Of a DNA stretch of 27,275 bases, positions 17,083 to 25,021 are shown piece by piece. The stretch comes from an uncultured Bacteroides sp. (GTDB lineage: Bacteria > Bacteroidota > Bacteroidia > Bacteroidales > Bacteroidaceae), in the NCBI RefSeq assembly GCF_958445495.1, contig NZ_CAUCSQ010000056.1, forward strand, positions 1-27,275, read 5' to 3'. Position 1 is the stretch's first letter; each line of letters begins with the position of its first letter. The translations under genes and the position numbers were made by a program. Below the pieces are notes generated by a model. The model was not told where the DNA came from, ran no database searches, and was given only the letters and a program-made list of their open reading frames with translations.

Positions 17083-17994
17083 TCAATTTATCTGAGCGAT
17101 AATCTGTTTTCGGTATTCTTCGCCGGCATCTGCCACTTCATTTCCTATGGCGGTTTCATTCACATATTTTCGTTTCAATTTAACTTTCTTGCGCGCTCCC
17201 ATTCGCCACCATTCGTATTCCACATCCACATGTCCGATATCAACAGCTTGATAACCGGCCTTGAATAAGTCATAGGATAATACGGTTGCTGCCGGACCGA
17301 GTGCAATCAGGAACAGAACTTCTTTTTCCAGCTTGCAGGCTTCCCGTTTGATATCCTCCATGCGTTCAAATGCATTGCGGGACGGACAGAGAATGCGGCG
17401 GATGCTTTTCGCATTGTCGAAAAGGTCATTGCCTACTCCGAGACGGCTTTTCTCCCCTTCGATAAAAACGATATCCCGATTCATCCAGATATTCTTCATT
17501 TCCTGAAACCATCGTGCAGAATCCTCCTTACGGGCAAAATCCATATAAGGACGAGTGACAAATGTATTATAATATTTCCGGTCTGCCGTTAACAGACGGT
17601 CCCACCAGGGACCATACAAGTAAAGATGGGTTCGCCAGAAACGTCGGCTCTTGCGGTTATATCGATATAAATCGCAGAACACGTCGGAGATACAGACAAT
17701 ATGGCCTTTCTCTTGGCTTCTCAATACCTCGTTCAGTCGTTTTGCCAGCAGCGGGCCGCCTTTTTGAAAACGGATTTCTTTATCCGGACTGGTGAGCAGA
17801 ATCTCACCGTCTCCAAATCGGCTGACAGAACAGCGGTCATCAATGATTTTGCGTATTGTTTCATCTATAGACGCTACTTGCGGTATGACTTTTCTTTTTT
17901 TCCGTAATGCTATATACCAGAAATTGTACCATTCTACAGTACTACCGTATCTCAATTTATAATGCAATGTTATGAGGACGTTCCGTATATTCAT
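17083..17994 (-). CDS. GT-D fold glycosyltransferase, SP_1767/DUF1792 family
   Basis: A 303-residue soluble protein. It has the family's hallmarks: VSRFGDGE (57-64) with the DxE-type metal motif, FIEGEKSRLGVGNDLFDNA (178-195), RRILCPSRNAFE (199-210), LIALGPAATVLSYDLF (229-244) and VDIGHVDVEYEWW (251-263). The founding member, in streptococcal adhesin glycosylation, is a glucosyltransferase with a GT-D fold unlike GT-A or GT-B. The N-terminal 50 residues are basic and aromatic and may contact the membrane. The start lies 2 nt after the flippase stop codon, so it belongs to the same operon. Family membership is firm; the donor sugar in this organism is unknown. Confidence 0.88.
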   Translation of the reverse strand: MNIRNVLITLHYKLRYGSTVEWYNFWYIALRKKRKVIPQVASIDETIRKIIDDRCSVSRFGDGEILLTSPDKEIRFQKGGPLLAKRLNEVLRSQEKGHIVCISDVFCDLYRYNRKSRRFWRTHLYLYGPWWDRLLTADRKYYNTFVTRPYMDFARKEDSARWFQEMKNIWMNRDIVFIEGEKSRLGVGNDLFDNAKSIRRILCPSRNAFERMEDIKREACKLEKEVLFLIALGPAATVLSYDLFKAGYQAVDIGHVDVEYEWWRMGARKKVKLKRKYVNETAIGNEVADAGEEYRKQIIAQIN

Positions 17995-17996
17995 AG

Positions 17997-19448
17997 TTAT
18001 GGATTTTTTCTGAATGACTGCAATTTTCTGATGATGTCATATTCATGAGTCATTTGTATATAGATGCCAAAGATAATAAAACTAATGAAACTTTTAACGG
18101 TAACTGTTATAAAAATATCCCTCCCTTCCAATATATAGTGCAATGGAATAAGGAGTAAAGTTATCAGGCAACTCACTATCAGCGGAGAGATAAGCTGATG
18201 TACAAATGTTCGGATGTTTCGTTGAAAAGTGACACGGTACATTTGCCAGTAGCATTGTGCGAAATTGACGGTGAATGTTATGACGATACAGCCGGCTATG
18301 GCTGTCAGCGTACCGAAATAGAATATTCCCAGCAATATTCCCGTTATATTAAGTACGGACGAGAACAGTCCGCATATGAATAGGCTTCGCGTGTCACCGG
18401 CTGCCTGGAAGATAGAGCCTGACGAAGAAAGAATGATTTGAATACCGACTGAAAGTGCCAGTATTCGAAATACCGGAACGGACGGTAACCATTGGTCTCC
18501 GAAAATAATCAACGTCACCTCTTCCGCGGTAAAGAAAAGTAGTACGCTGAGCGGCAATCCGATAAAAGAGAGAAAACGCACGATGCGCTCGTAAGAGGTT
18601 GCCAATTTATCTTTGTCATCCTGAAAATCGCTAAAGACAGGATGCATTACCGGAGTAATTACTTGAGTGATATTTTGCAGAGGAAGCATCATCAGCCTGT
18701 AGGATTTCTCATAATATCCTAAATCAGACATGCCCATGTATTTGCCGATGAGTAATTTATCTAAATTGCGGCTGAAATAATTGATGACATTAAACAAGAA
18801 TTGATAAGCGGAATAAGAGATTATCTTCCGGAGTGCCGGCAGTCCCCAGGTAAAATGCAAACGTTGCGGATAACGCTGGTAGGAAATAATAAATATAAGA
18901 ATGCTGGATATAATCGGGTTGATAATCAGTGCATACAGGCCGGCGCCGCATAATGCGGCGGTTATGGCGGCCGTACCTGCCGAAATCTGAATGATGAAGC
19001 TGCGGAGAGCGATAAATTTAAATTCTTTGTTCCGGTAGAACATCGCTCCCGGCACAATGGTGGCGGAAGCAAAAAAGAGATTGACGGAAAGCAACTGGCA
19101 CAGCGTCCTCAGGATGCTGCTTTCATAATAGTCGGCAATCAGCCACGAGGCAGCGAAAAACAGAGCGCTGATGCCGATACCTGCCCATACGGTGAAGGAA
19201 AAGATATCCGACAGTTCTTTTCGTGTCAAAGACTTGTGCTGCACGATTGCAGGTGATACTCCCATATCAGTAAACAAGTTGAAGAATGCGATAATGATAG
19301 TGGCGATAGCTACTATTCCGAAGTCCTTCGGTGATAACAGGCGGGCCAGTACGCCCGCGACGACGAGAGAGATGATAATGCCACTGTATTTTGCCAGCGC
19401 CGTGTAAAATATTCCGGAGAATAGCTGTTTTTTGATATTGTTTGTCAT
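17997..19448 (-). CDS. Wzx-type polysaccharide flippase (MOP superfamily)
   Basis: A 483-residue polytopic inner-membrane protein with about 12-14 hydrophobic segments. The N-terminus resembles the WzxC/Polysacc_synt_3 branch: GIFYTALAKYSGI, VLARLLSPKDFGIVAIA, DMGVSPAIVQ. A mid-protein stretch NYFSRNLDKLLIGKYMG then LGYYEKSYRLM is typical of these flippases, as is PVMHPVFSDFQDD. The family moves undecaprenyl-diphosphate-linked repeat units from the cytosolic to the periplasmic face. Its ATG overlaps the stop codon of the upstream GT2 gene by 4 nt (19445-19448), indicating translational coupling. Together with the Wzy-like and Wzz-like genes it defines a Wzx/Wzy-dependent pathway. Confidence 0.92.
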   Translation of the reverse strand: MTNNIKKQLFSGIFYTALAKYSGIIISLVVAGVLARLLSPKDFGIVAIATIIIAFFNLFTDMGVSPAIVQHKSLTRKELSDIFSFTVWAGIGISALFFAASWLIADYYESSILRTLCQLLSVNLFFASATIVPGAMFYRNKEFKFIALRSFIIQISAGTAAITAALCGAGLYALIINPIISSILIFIISYQRYPQRLHFTWGLPALRKIISYSAYQFLFNVINYFSRNLDKLLIGKYMGMSDLGYYEKSYRLMMLPLQNITQVITPVMHPVFSDFQDDKDKLATSYERIVRFLSFIGLPLSVLLFFTAEEVTLIIFGDQWLPSVPVFRILALSVGIQIILSSSGSIFQAAGDTRSLFICGLFSSVLNITGILLGIFYFGTLTAIAGCIVITFTVNFAQCYWQMYRVTFQRNIRTFVHQLISPLIVSCLITLLLIPLHYILEGRDIFITVTVKSFISFIIFGIYIQMTHEYDIIRKLQSFRKNP

Positions 19449-20410
19449 TGTTGATTGTCGTTTTGATGATTAGTAAGCAAGGATTTGAACAATAATATGC
19501 CGATTGTCCTTGCCGAAACATATTTTCCATATTTGACAAGACACAACCATGTAATCCTGAATCGTTCCGATATTTTTAGTGAATGCGCCTGCCATACGGC
19601 GGCATTGAGCATTTGTGACAGATATAGGTCGATAATCGCTTTAGTCCTATGTCTGGCGGTTTGTTTTCTGAAATCGAGAATCTTCTGTGTAACAATAAAG
19701 TATCCCTCCATGTTCCGGTAAGCAAATTTGCGTGTCATAATCGAATTCTCTCTGATACGCCGTTGGAAGAATGCCCGTTTAATGCAAGCGGTTTTTCCGG
19801 CTTGCAGATAAAGCAGGGTCGTGAATAACTGGTCCTCGTGTATGATACCGGGGTAGAATTGCAACTGGATTTCTTCCAGAAAAAGTCTGCGGATAAAATT
19901 GAGACAAACGGAAGGAGTATATATTCTCTTCTTTAGTTGAAGCTCAAGCGCTTCAATGCCGGTATAGACTTTATTTTCCAGTTTGTCCGTCCGTTTGTAA
20001 TTCAGCGCAGGAGCATTCCGTACGTTGCCGTCACGGAAACATTGCGCATCGAAAAATACAAAATCAAGCTCCTCCTCTTCGCATTTGTGATAGCACAATT
20101 CCATTGCATCTTCTTCTAGCAAGTCGTCGCTGTCCATAAAATAGACATATTCGCCGTGAGCATGGGAGATGCCGGCATTGCGTGCTTGGGATAATCCCCG
20201 GTTTATTTGCGTGTATATTTGTACACGGCTGTCCGTAACACTTATTTCTTTTAGGATTTTCAGGCTTTCATCTGTCGAGCCGTCATTTATAACGATTATT
20301 TCCAGTTCTTTTAAACTCTGGCGCATAACGCTTTCTACCGCTTCGCGGACATACTTTCCAGTATTGTAAACAGGAATGATAATGCTGACTTTTATTCTAT
20401 TATTTTCCAT
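19445..20410 (-). CDS. Glycosyltransferase family 2
   Basis: A 321-residue GT2 enzyme with a classical GT-A N-terminal half. It has VSIIIPVYNTGKYVREAVES (8-27), NDGSTDES (42-49), QARNAGISHAHGEY (75-88) and the DxD-type motif MDSDD (92-96). The C-terminal 120 residues are basic and helical with no clear membrane span. It would add one sugar of the repeat unit on the cytosolic face. The gene overlaps the flippase gene by 4 nt and begins 23 nt after the preceding transferase gene. Confidence 0.92.
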   Translation of the reverse strand: MENNRIKVSIIIPVYNTGKYVREAVESVMRQSLKELEIIVINDGSTDESLKILKEISVTDSRVQIYTQINRGLSQARNAGISHAHGEYVYFMDSDDLLEEDAMELCYHKCEEEELDFVFFDAQCFRDGNVRNAPALNYKRTDKLENKVYTGIEALELQLKKRIYTPSVCLNFIRRLFLEEIQLQFYPGIIHEDQLFTTLLYLQAGKTACIKRAFFQRRIRENSIMTRKFAYRNMEGYFIVTQKILDFRKQTARHRTKAIIDLYLSQMLNAAVWQAHSLKISERFRITWLCLVKYGKYVSARTIGILLFKSLLTNHQNDNQQ

Positions 20411-20433
20411 ACGTTTGGTTGTCTGACAGGATT

Positions 20434-21564
20434 CTAACAGTAAGACAGAGGCCGGTTCGCCAGTTCTTTGTAAAGTTCGGCATATTGTTTTCCTACTTTA
20501 TCGATATGCATATTTTCGAGGGCATAGGCATAATTCATTTCTCCTTTTTCCGTAACTGCCAGCCGTTGCGCCTCTTCCAATGCCCGTACGATATCCTGTT
20601 TGTTGCCGGGTTGGAAAGTCGGGTTTCTGGTGTTTTTCAACAATTCGCCTGTGTTGCCGGTATTCGGTCCCACCGCAACCTTGTGGAAAAGGAAAGCGAG
20701 AGGGACATAAATAGAGTTTAGCACATCTTTCTGTTGGATAAATATTACATTTGAAGCAGCAATATAATAAGGGAAATCATAATCATCTATCCGTTCGTCA
20801 CTGGCTCCTGCCTGTAATTTCCGTATGCAGTTGAATAACGGCATGAGCAGATAGTACCCTATTCTCGATGTCCATCGTTTAAAGATGTTCTTGCCATACC
20901 TGTTGCTTCGGGAAAAAGGATAAAGGCGCGGGGCGAGCAACAATTTATAATCTTTGTTCCAGGCGTGGAATGCATTTAGCATCATATTCCTTTCTTTTCT
21001 GTTGTGGAATTCCTCAAAAGCGGTAATGATAAATGCTTTTTGCGACAGGTTGAGATACTGCCGGGCACGTTCCATGCTGATATTCTCCTTATAAGTATAT
21101 TGGTAAATGTGATGAGGTATGATGATGTTCCGGCTATTGGGATATTTCACGATGAATTCATTCCGGCTGAAATGTTCCATGTGTACGATGACGTCGCTTT
21201 GTGATTCTATGATACCGTATGCTTTGCTGATTATTTCATTTGCATGATGGGGACAAACATTGTGCCTGGTATAGACAAAATGCGTTCCCTTTGAACGGAA
21301 AAAATGAATTCGTTCTTTTAGGCGGCATATCATATTGGAGGTATCGGACGACCAATCGAACATCTCTTCGGGCCACTGGAAATGTATGATGTCATAAATT
21401 GTGTCCGAATTCCAAAAATCCTCTATGGAATATTTTACATTAATACCCGCCATTCGGATAGCGTCACACAATATCGGTACAAATAAATTATCTGCGTCAC
21501 CATTTTCTCTAAAGACAATAAGAGCTTTTATCGAATGATTGTTTGTTTCTTCACTTTCATGCAT
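20434..21564 (-). CDS. Divergent GT-B-like glycosyltransferase
   Basis: A probable 376-residue protein starting at ATG 21564. The frame can be extended to a TTG at 21588, but that codon overlaps a -7 promoter box, so the ATG is preferred. The fold signals are those of a GT-B enzyme: ALIVFRENGDADNLF at the start, IIHFQWPEEMF, FVYTRHNVCPH, and a C-terminal domain with FITAFEEFHNRKERN, FPYYIAASNVIFIQQKD and AFLFHKVAVGPNTGN in place of the usual GT4 E-x7-E region. It is not a close match to any family I can name. The surrounding transferase, flippase and polymerase genes support a role in repeat-unit assembly. It is the first gene after an internal promoter. Confidence 0.75.
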   Translation of the reverse strand: MHESEETNNHSIKALIVFRENGDADNLFVPILCDAIRMAGINVKYSIEDFWNSDTIYDIIHFQWPEEMFDWSSDTSNMICRLKERIHFFRSKGTHFVYTRHNVCPHHANEIISKAYGIIESQSDVIVHMEHFSRNEFIVKYPNSRNIIIPHHIYQYTYKENISMERARQYLNLSQKAFIITAFEEFHNRKERNMMLNAFHAWNKDYKLLLAPRLYPFSRSNRYGKNIFKRWTSRIGYYLLMPLFNCIRKLQAGASDERIDDYDFPYYIAASNVIFIQQKDVLNSIYVPLAFLFHKVAVGPNTGNTGELLKNTRNPTFQPGNKQDIVRALEEAQRLAVTEKGEMNYAYALENMHIDKVGKQYAELYKELANRPLSYC

Positions 21565-21585
21565 TTTTCTTTGGATTTTGAGCAG

Positions 21586-21606
21586 CAAAGCTATGCAACA
21601 AAGGTA
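21586..21606 (-). promoter_or_regulatory. Internal promoter of the polysaccharide locus (two -7 boxes)
   Basis: Two TAnnTTTG elements occur on the minus strand in a 186-nt intergenic gap (21565-21750): TACCTTTG (21606-21599) and TAGCTTTG (21593-21586). They lie 34 and 21 nt before ATG 21564. No TTTG -33 box is found at 19-21 nt. Two good -7 matches in one of the few large gaps of the locus suggest a second transcription start for the downstream genes. Confidence 0.5.
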
Positions 21607-21750
21607 ATTAAAAGATATGGTAGTTTTATCTTTTCCGGCTGTCTTTTTACATGCCGTTATATCGTTTATGCCATTTTCTTTTCGTTATATTTCCGTTTTT
21701 TGCTTTTCTGCCGGCATTGCCTCTTTTTTTATTTATGATTGCATACTTTT

Positions 21751-22869
21751 TTATTTAGAAAACTTTTTATATATATCCAACAGCGATTCGGCAGTCCTCC
21801 TCCATGAAAATTGCCGGCTCCGCCTTAAACCGTATTCAACCTGCCGTTGATACAGCTTGTCATCTTTTTCCAATAACAATATTTTGTTTGCAATCTCCTC
21901 CGCATTGAACGGATTGGCTAACAATGCTCCTTCACCTGCAATTTCGGGCATAGCCGACGTATTTCCCGCAATGACGGGGATGCCGCAAGCCATTGCTTCG
22001 AGTATCGGAATACCGAAACTTTCGCGGAGCGAGGGATAGAGGAAAGCAAATGCGCCACTATAAACCGCCGCAAGGTCCTTATTGGCGATATAACCCGGAA
22101 AACGGAGGAAACTTTTGATTTCCGTGATTTTTTCCTCCTCCAGTATCCGGTCGATGGTATTCTCTTTGAGGTCCGCAATGAGTAACGGCAGTTTTCGGGT
22201 TGATTGTTTAAGATAAATACTGTAAGCTTTCAGTACCCGGACAGTATTCTTTTTCGGGTCCGTGTTGCCCAGGAAAAACAGGTAATTGTCCGTATCTGTA
22301 TATTTCCGGATAATTTCAGGGGCTTTTGACTGGGGCTGGAAATGATTGTTGAATCCGTTGTACACGGTTATCAGTTTTTCTTCAGGCAAATGTAAAGCAT
22401 CGATAATCCGTTGTCTTTCAAACTGAGAGACGGTAATGACCTTTTCACAATTGGGAAGTACACGGGGGACAATCATGCGACGATAATGCCATCCCATCTC
22501 CTGATACCAGGTAAAGCCGGAAGATTGCCGTTTTTCCAGATAAATGATATCGTGCAAAGTCAGTACCAACGGAACCGGGCAATATAAAGGAGCGGTATTG
22601 CTGGTACAGTGCAATAAATCAGGCTTGATTTGTTTGACGGCACGGGGGAGCGCCACTTGTTCCCATAAAGGATAGGTGGGGCATTTCAGTTCGATGATAT
22701 GCAGGTTTTCCGAACTCCTGAGGCATTTGTCCGTACCGGGACTGACGAATACGAAGTACTCGTTTTCGCGGTCTATCTTTTGCAGCTCCCGGATACTTTC
22801 GAGAGCGACAAAATCCATCCCGTGCTTATTGGTGCGGAAAATTCGTTGGGCTTCGATAGCAATTTTCAT
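21751..22869 (-). CDS. Glycosyltransferase family 4
   Basis: A 372-residue GT-B enzyme of the GT4 family, of the type often labelled mannosyltransferase (MtfB-like). The N-terminal domain has MKIAIEAQRIF, KPDLLHCTSNTAPL and LTLHDIIY. The interdomain string is ITVYNGFNNHF. The C-terminal domain has FLGNTDPKKNTVRVLKAY (199-216) and the E-x7-E signature LRESFGIPILEAMACG with Glu283 and Glu291. It starts 24 nt after the upstream GT2 gene, and the 186-nt gap with the internal promoter follows it. Mannose as donor is a guess from family resemblance. Confidence 0.92.
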   Translation of the reverse strand: MKIAIEAQRIFRTNKHGMDFVALESIRELQKIDRENEYFVFVSPGTDKCLRSSENLHIIELKCPTYPLWEQVALPRAVKQIKPDLLHCTSNTAPLYCPVPLVLTLHDIIYLEKRQSSGFTWYQEMGWHYRRMIVPRVLPNCEKVITVSQFERQRIIDALHLPEEKLITVYNGFNNHFQPQSKAPEIIRKYTDTDNYLFFLGNTDPKKNTVRVLKAYSIYLKQSTRKLPLLIADLKENTIDRILEEEKITEIKSFLRFPGYIANKDLAAVYSGAFAFLYPSLRESFGIPILEAMACGIPVIAGNTSAMPEIAGEGALLANPFNAEEIANKILLLEKDDKLYQRQVEYGLRRSRQFSWRRTAESLLDIYKKFSK

Positions 22870-22893
22870 AAATTCTTTCTTTGGAGATAATTA

Positions 22894-24087
22894 TTAATGA
22901 TGTTCGCCATGTTCTGTATGGATAAATTTTTTATTTGCTCCTTTGAGTCTGAATAAATTACCCATCATAGTGAGAGCTAGTATGGGTATTTTGATGATTG
23001 CTTTTCCGGTCTGCCTACTGAAAAGCAACTCCTTCGGTACGGGCAATATCATCACTGCCGTTTGTGCTGCCGACAGTATCCACCACTTTATCGCCCTGGT
23101 CCATTCGTCCCCGTTGCCATATACACTCAGTAGGATACCGATGGCGGTAAAGATGAAAGTCAGTCCGAATATTCCGGCGAGTTGAATCAGGCGCGGCGGA
23201 AGCATCCATTGGAATATCTTGTCGCAATAGTCGAAATTACCATGCAAGAACGCTTTCGGCAAATCCGGGAGTGAAGCGCGAAGAGCGCCGAATTGTGCGG
23301 CTATCCAGCGCTTGCGTTGATTGCTGATAGCCTCTTTTTTTTGTGTCTTTTCATCGAATACGGGTAAATTGGCGAGATAAACAGTATGAATCCGCTGTTG
23401 TAAGAGCATTGTTTCAAGCTCCTTGTCTTCACCCGCTGTCCGGAGCCTTTTTACATTCCGGTAAAACCATCCGGCCTCAAAAGCCATTCCCGAACCCGAT
23501 AAACCGGCAGAAAGTCCCAGTGCGTTATGTCCGCTGCGGAAAAGCCCGTTATTGATTTCCTCACTGATACCGTCGAGAATGGAAATATCCGTATTCATAT
23601 TCTTTCCGGTGCGGTGTGCCTGTACGGAACTCACCCCGTTATCGAAAGCACGGTTGATGGCAGACAAGAAATCCGGGACAGTCTGATTGTCGGCGTCCAT
23701 GATAACGACTATGTCATATAAATCGATATCGATGCTATCCATCGCCATAGCAAGCGCTTTGGCTTTAGAGCTTTCCGTGTAATCTGCCGTTATCAGACGG
23801 ATAGGAAGGGCACGTAGAGACTCGACTGTTTCCTGCCGCATTTGGTCGGAGATGACTATGATATCGAATAGTTCCTGCGGGTAGTCCTGTTCGAGAAATG
23901 TACGCACGGAAGAGAAGATGACGCGGTCTTCCTTGTAAGCGGGGAAAAGCACGGCAAAGTGCCGGAATGTACGTGCCTCAGGATAGTGGGGAGGACGATA
24001 GAACTTTGAAGCGATGGCGTATAACAGCAAATAGCATACGCAAAGCATGAGGGGAATGTAGAGAATCCAGTCGATGATAGCCATCAT
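22894..24087 (-). CDS. Membrane glycosyltransferase family 2 with QxxRW motif
   Basis: A 398-residue inner-membrane GT2 enzyme starting at ATG 24087, 4 nt after the upstream stop codon. The frame opens further upstream to 24186, but that extension lies inside the preceding gene and is low in hydrophobicity. A membrane segment (about 4-27) precedes the GT-A domain: FAVLFPAYKED, DxD motif MDADN (130-134), GLSGSGMAF, GEDKELE with the presumed base Asp221, and QRKRW (257-261). Three further hydrophobic segments follow (about 285-365). The ED plus QxxRW combination is that of cellulose-synthase-like, often processive, enzymes, unlike the other GT2 genes here. The product and processivity are not known. 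Confidence 0.88.
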   Translation of the reverse strand: MMAIIDWILYIPLMLCVCYLLLYAIASKFYRPPHYPEARTFRHFAVLFPAYKEDRVIFSSVRTFLEQDYPQELFDIIVISDQMRQETVESLRALPIRLITADYTESSKAKALAMAMDSIDIDLYDIVVIMDADNQTVPDFLSAINRAFDNGVSSVQAHRTGKNMNTDISILDGISEEINNGLFRSGHNALGLSAGLSGSGMAFEAGWFYRNVKRLRTAGEDKELETMLLQQRIHTVYLANLPVFDEKTQKKEAISNQRKRWIAAQFGALRASLPDLPKAFLHGNFDYCDKIFQWMLPPRLIQLAGIFGLTFIFTAIGILLSVYGNGDEWTRAIKWWILSAAQTAVMILPVPKELLFSRQTGKAIIKIPILALTMMGNLFRLKGANKKFIHTEHGEHH

Positions 24088-24091
24088 ATAT

Positions 24092-25021
24092 TCATTGTTT
24101 TTGTAGTGTGTAATTTGAGACGGCCGGAGAGGGAGGCATGAACAAGCCCCTGCAGACTCCGCGGCAAACGGCGAAAAAAAGGTCAAAGCGCCCTTTCAAC
24201 ACATAAGCAAGACTGTTTTTACCGGCAGCGACAGTGCTTTGGTAAAGTATGGAGAACAGGCGGGCGGCTCCCCGCAGGTTACGCCGGGCATAAAGCAGGC
24301 GGTTGCGTGTCAGGTAATAAGTGCGCAATTTGCTTAACTGCCCGGTACTTTGGCTTTCTTTGTGGAAAATGGTGCAGCCCGGTTCATACCATAATTCATA
24401 GCCGGCGCGTGTCATGCTTGTGCTCCAGTCTAATTCCTCATAATAAAGGAAAAAGACTTCCGGCATCATTCCCGCCTTCTCTATAACCTCGCGCTTTACC
24501 AGCATGGCCGCGCCGTGCAGATAAGGGGTAGGGTGGGGAGTGTCGTAACTTCCGTCGTCGGGACAGCCGAATCCCAGCATATTGTTGCGCAATGTAATCG
24601 GTGTCAGAGGGGTGAATCCGGCGAATTGTATCTGTTGAGGCGGAAAGGCAAAACGTATCTTCGGAGAGAGCCCCCCTATCCCCGGATGACTCTCCAAACG
24701 TTCTATCAGACAAGAGATTCCGTCCGCTTCAATGTACGTATCGTTATTTATCAGAAAAAGGTATTTCCCTTTTGCCGCCCGGAGCCCGATATTGTTGCCG
24801 CCGGAAAATCCCTTGTTCATCTCACTGCGGATAGCAACGACCGAAGGATATAATTGCCGTATCTTTGCCGCTTCATTTTCCAGTGAAGCGTTGTCTACCA
24901 CTATGATTTCGTAGCTTACGGACGAGATGTGCCGGTGTAATGAATCGATTAGCTCGCAAGTGTCTTTGAATCCGTTGTAGCAGATAGTGATGAATGATAT
25001 GTCAGGAATATTGTTTGTCAT
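24092..25021 (-). CDS. Glycosyltransferase family 2 (rhamnosyltransferase-like)
   Basis: A 309-residue GT2 enzyme. It has ISFITICYNGFKDT at the start, IIVVDNAS (39-46), NKGFSGGNNIGLRAAKGKY, the DxD-equivalent INNDTYI (91-97), YLHGAAMLVKREV and FFLYYEELDWSTSMTRAGY. This pattern is typical of WbbL/RfbF-type rhamnosyltransferases and relatives, but the sugar cannot be fixed from it. Its start overlaps the end of the upstream polymerase-like gene by 20 nt (25002-25021), so translation is coupled. The C-terminus is basic with hydrophobic patches, consistent with membrane association. Confidence 0.9.
   Translation of the reverse strand: MTNNIPDISFITICYNGFKDTCELIDSLHRHISSVSYEIIVVDNASLENEAAKIRQLYPSVVAIRSEMNKGFSGGNNIGLRAAKGKYLFLINNDTYIEADGISCLIERLESHPGIGGLSPKIRFAFPPQQIQFAGFTPLTPITLRNNMLGFGCPDDGSYDTPHPTPYLHGAAMLVKREVIEKAGMMPEVFFLYYEELDWSTSMTRAGYELWYEPGCTIFHKESQSTGQLSKLRTYYLTRNRLLYARRNLRGAARLFSILYQSTVAAGKNSLAYVLKGRFDLFFAVCRGVCRGLFMPPSPAVSNYTLQKQ

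Noticed and set aside
18606..18613. TATCTTTG promoter-like string on the plus strand
   Set aside because: It lies inside the minus-strand flippase gene with no plus-strand gene downstream; a chance match is expected in AT-rich DNA.
24088..24186. Extension of the GT2 gene at 22894 to a start at 24186
   Set aside because: It would lie inside the preceding gene and add a non-hydrophobic, Cys- and Pro-rich stretch ahead of the membrane anchor. ATG 24087 gives a normal 4-nt spacing.
24865..24872. TATCTTTG promoter-like string on the plus strand
   Set aside because: It is antisense within a GT2 gene, with no plausible transcript to serve.
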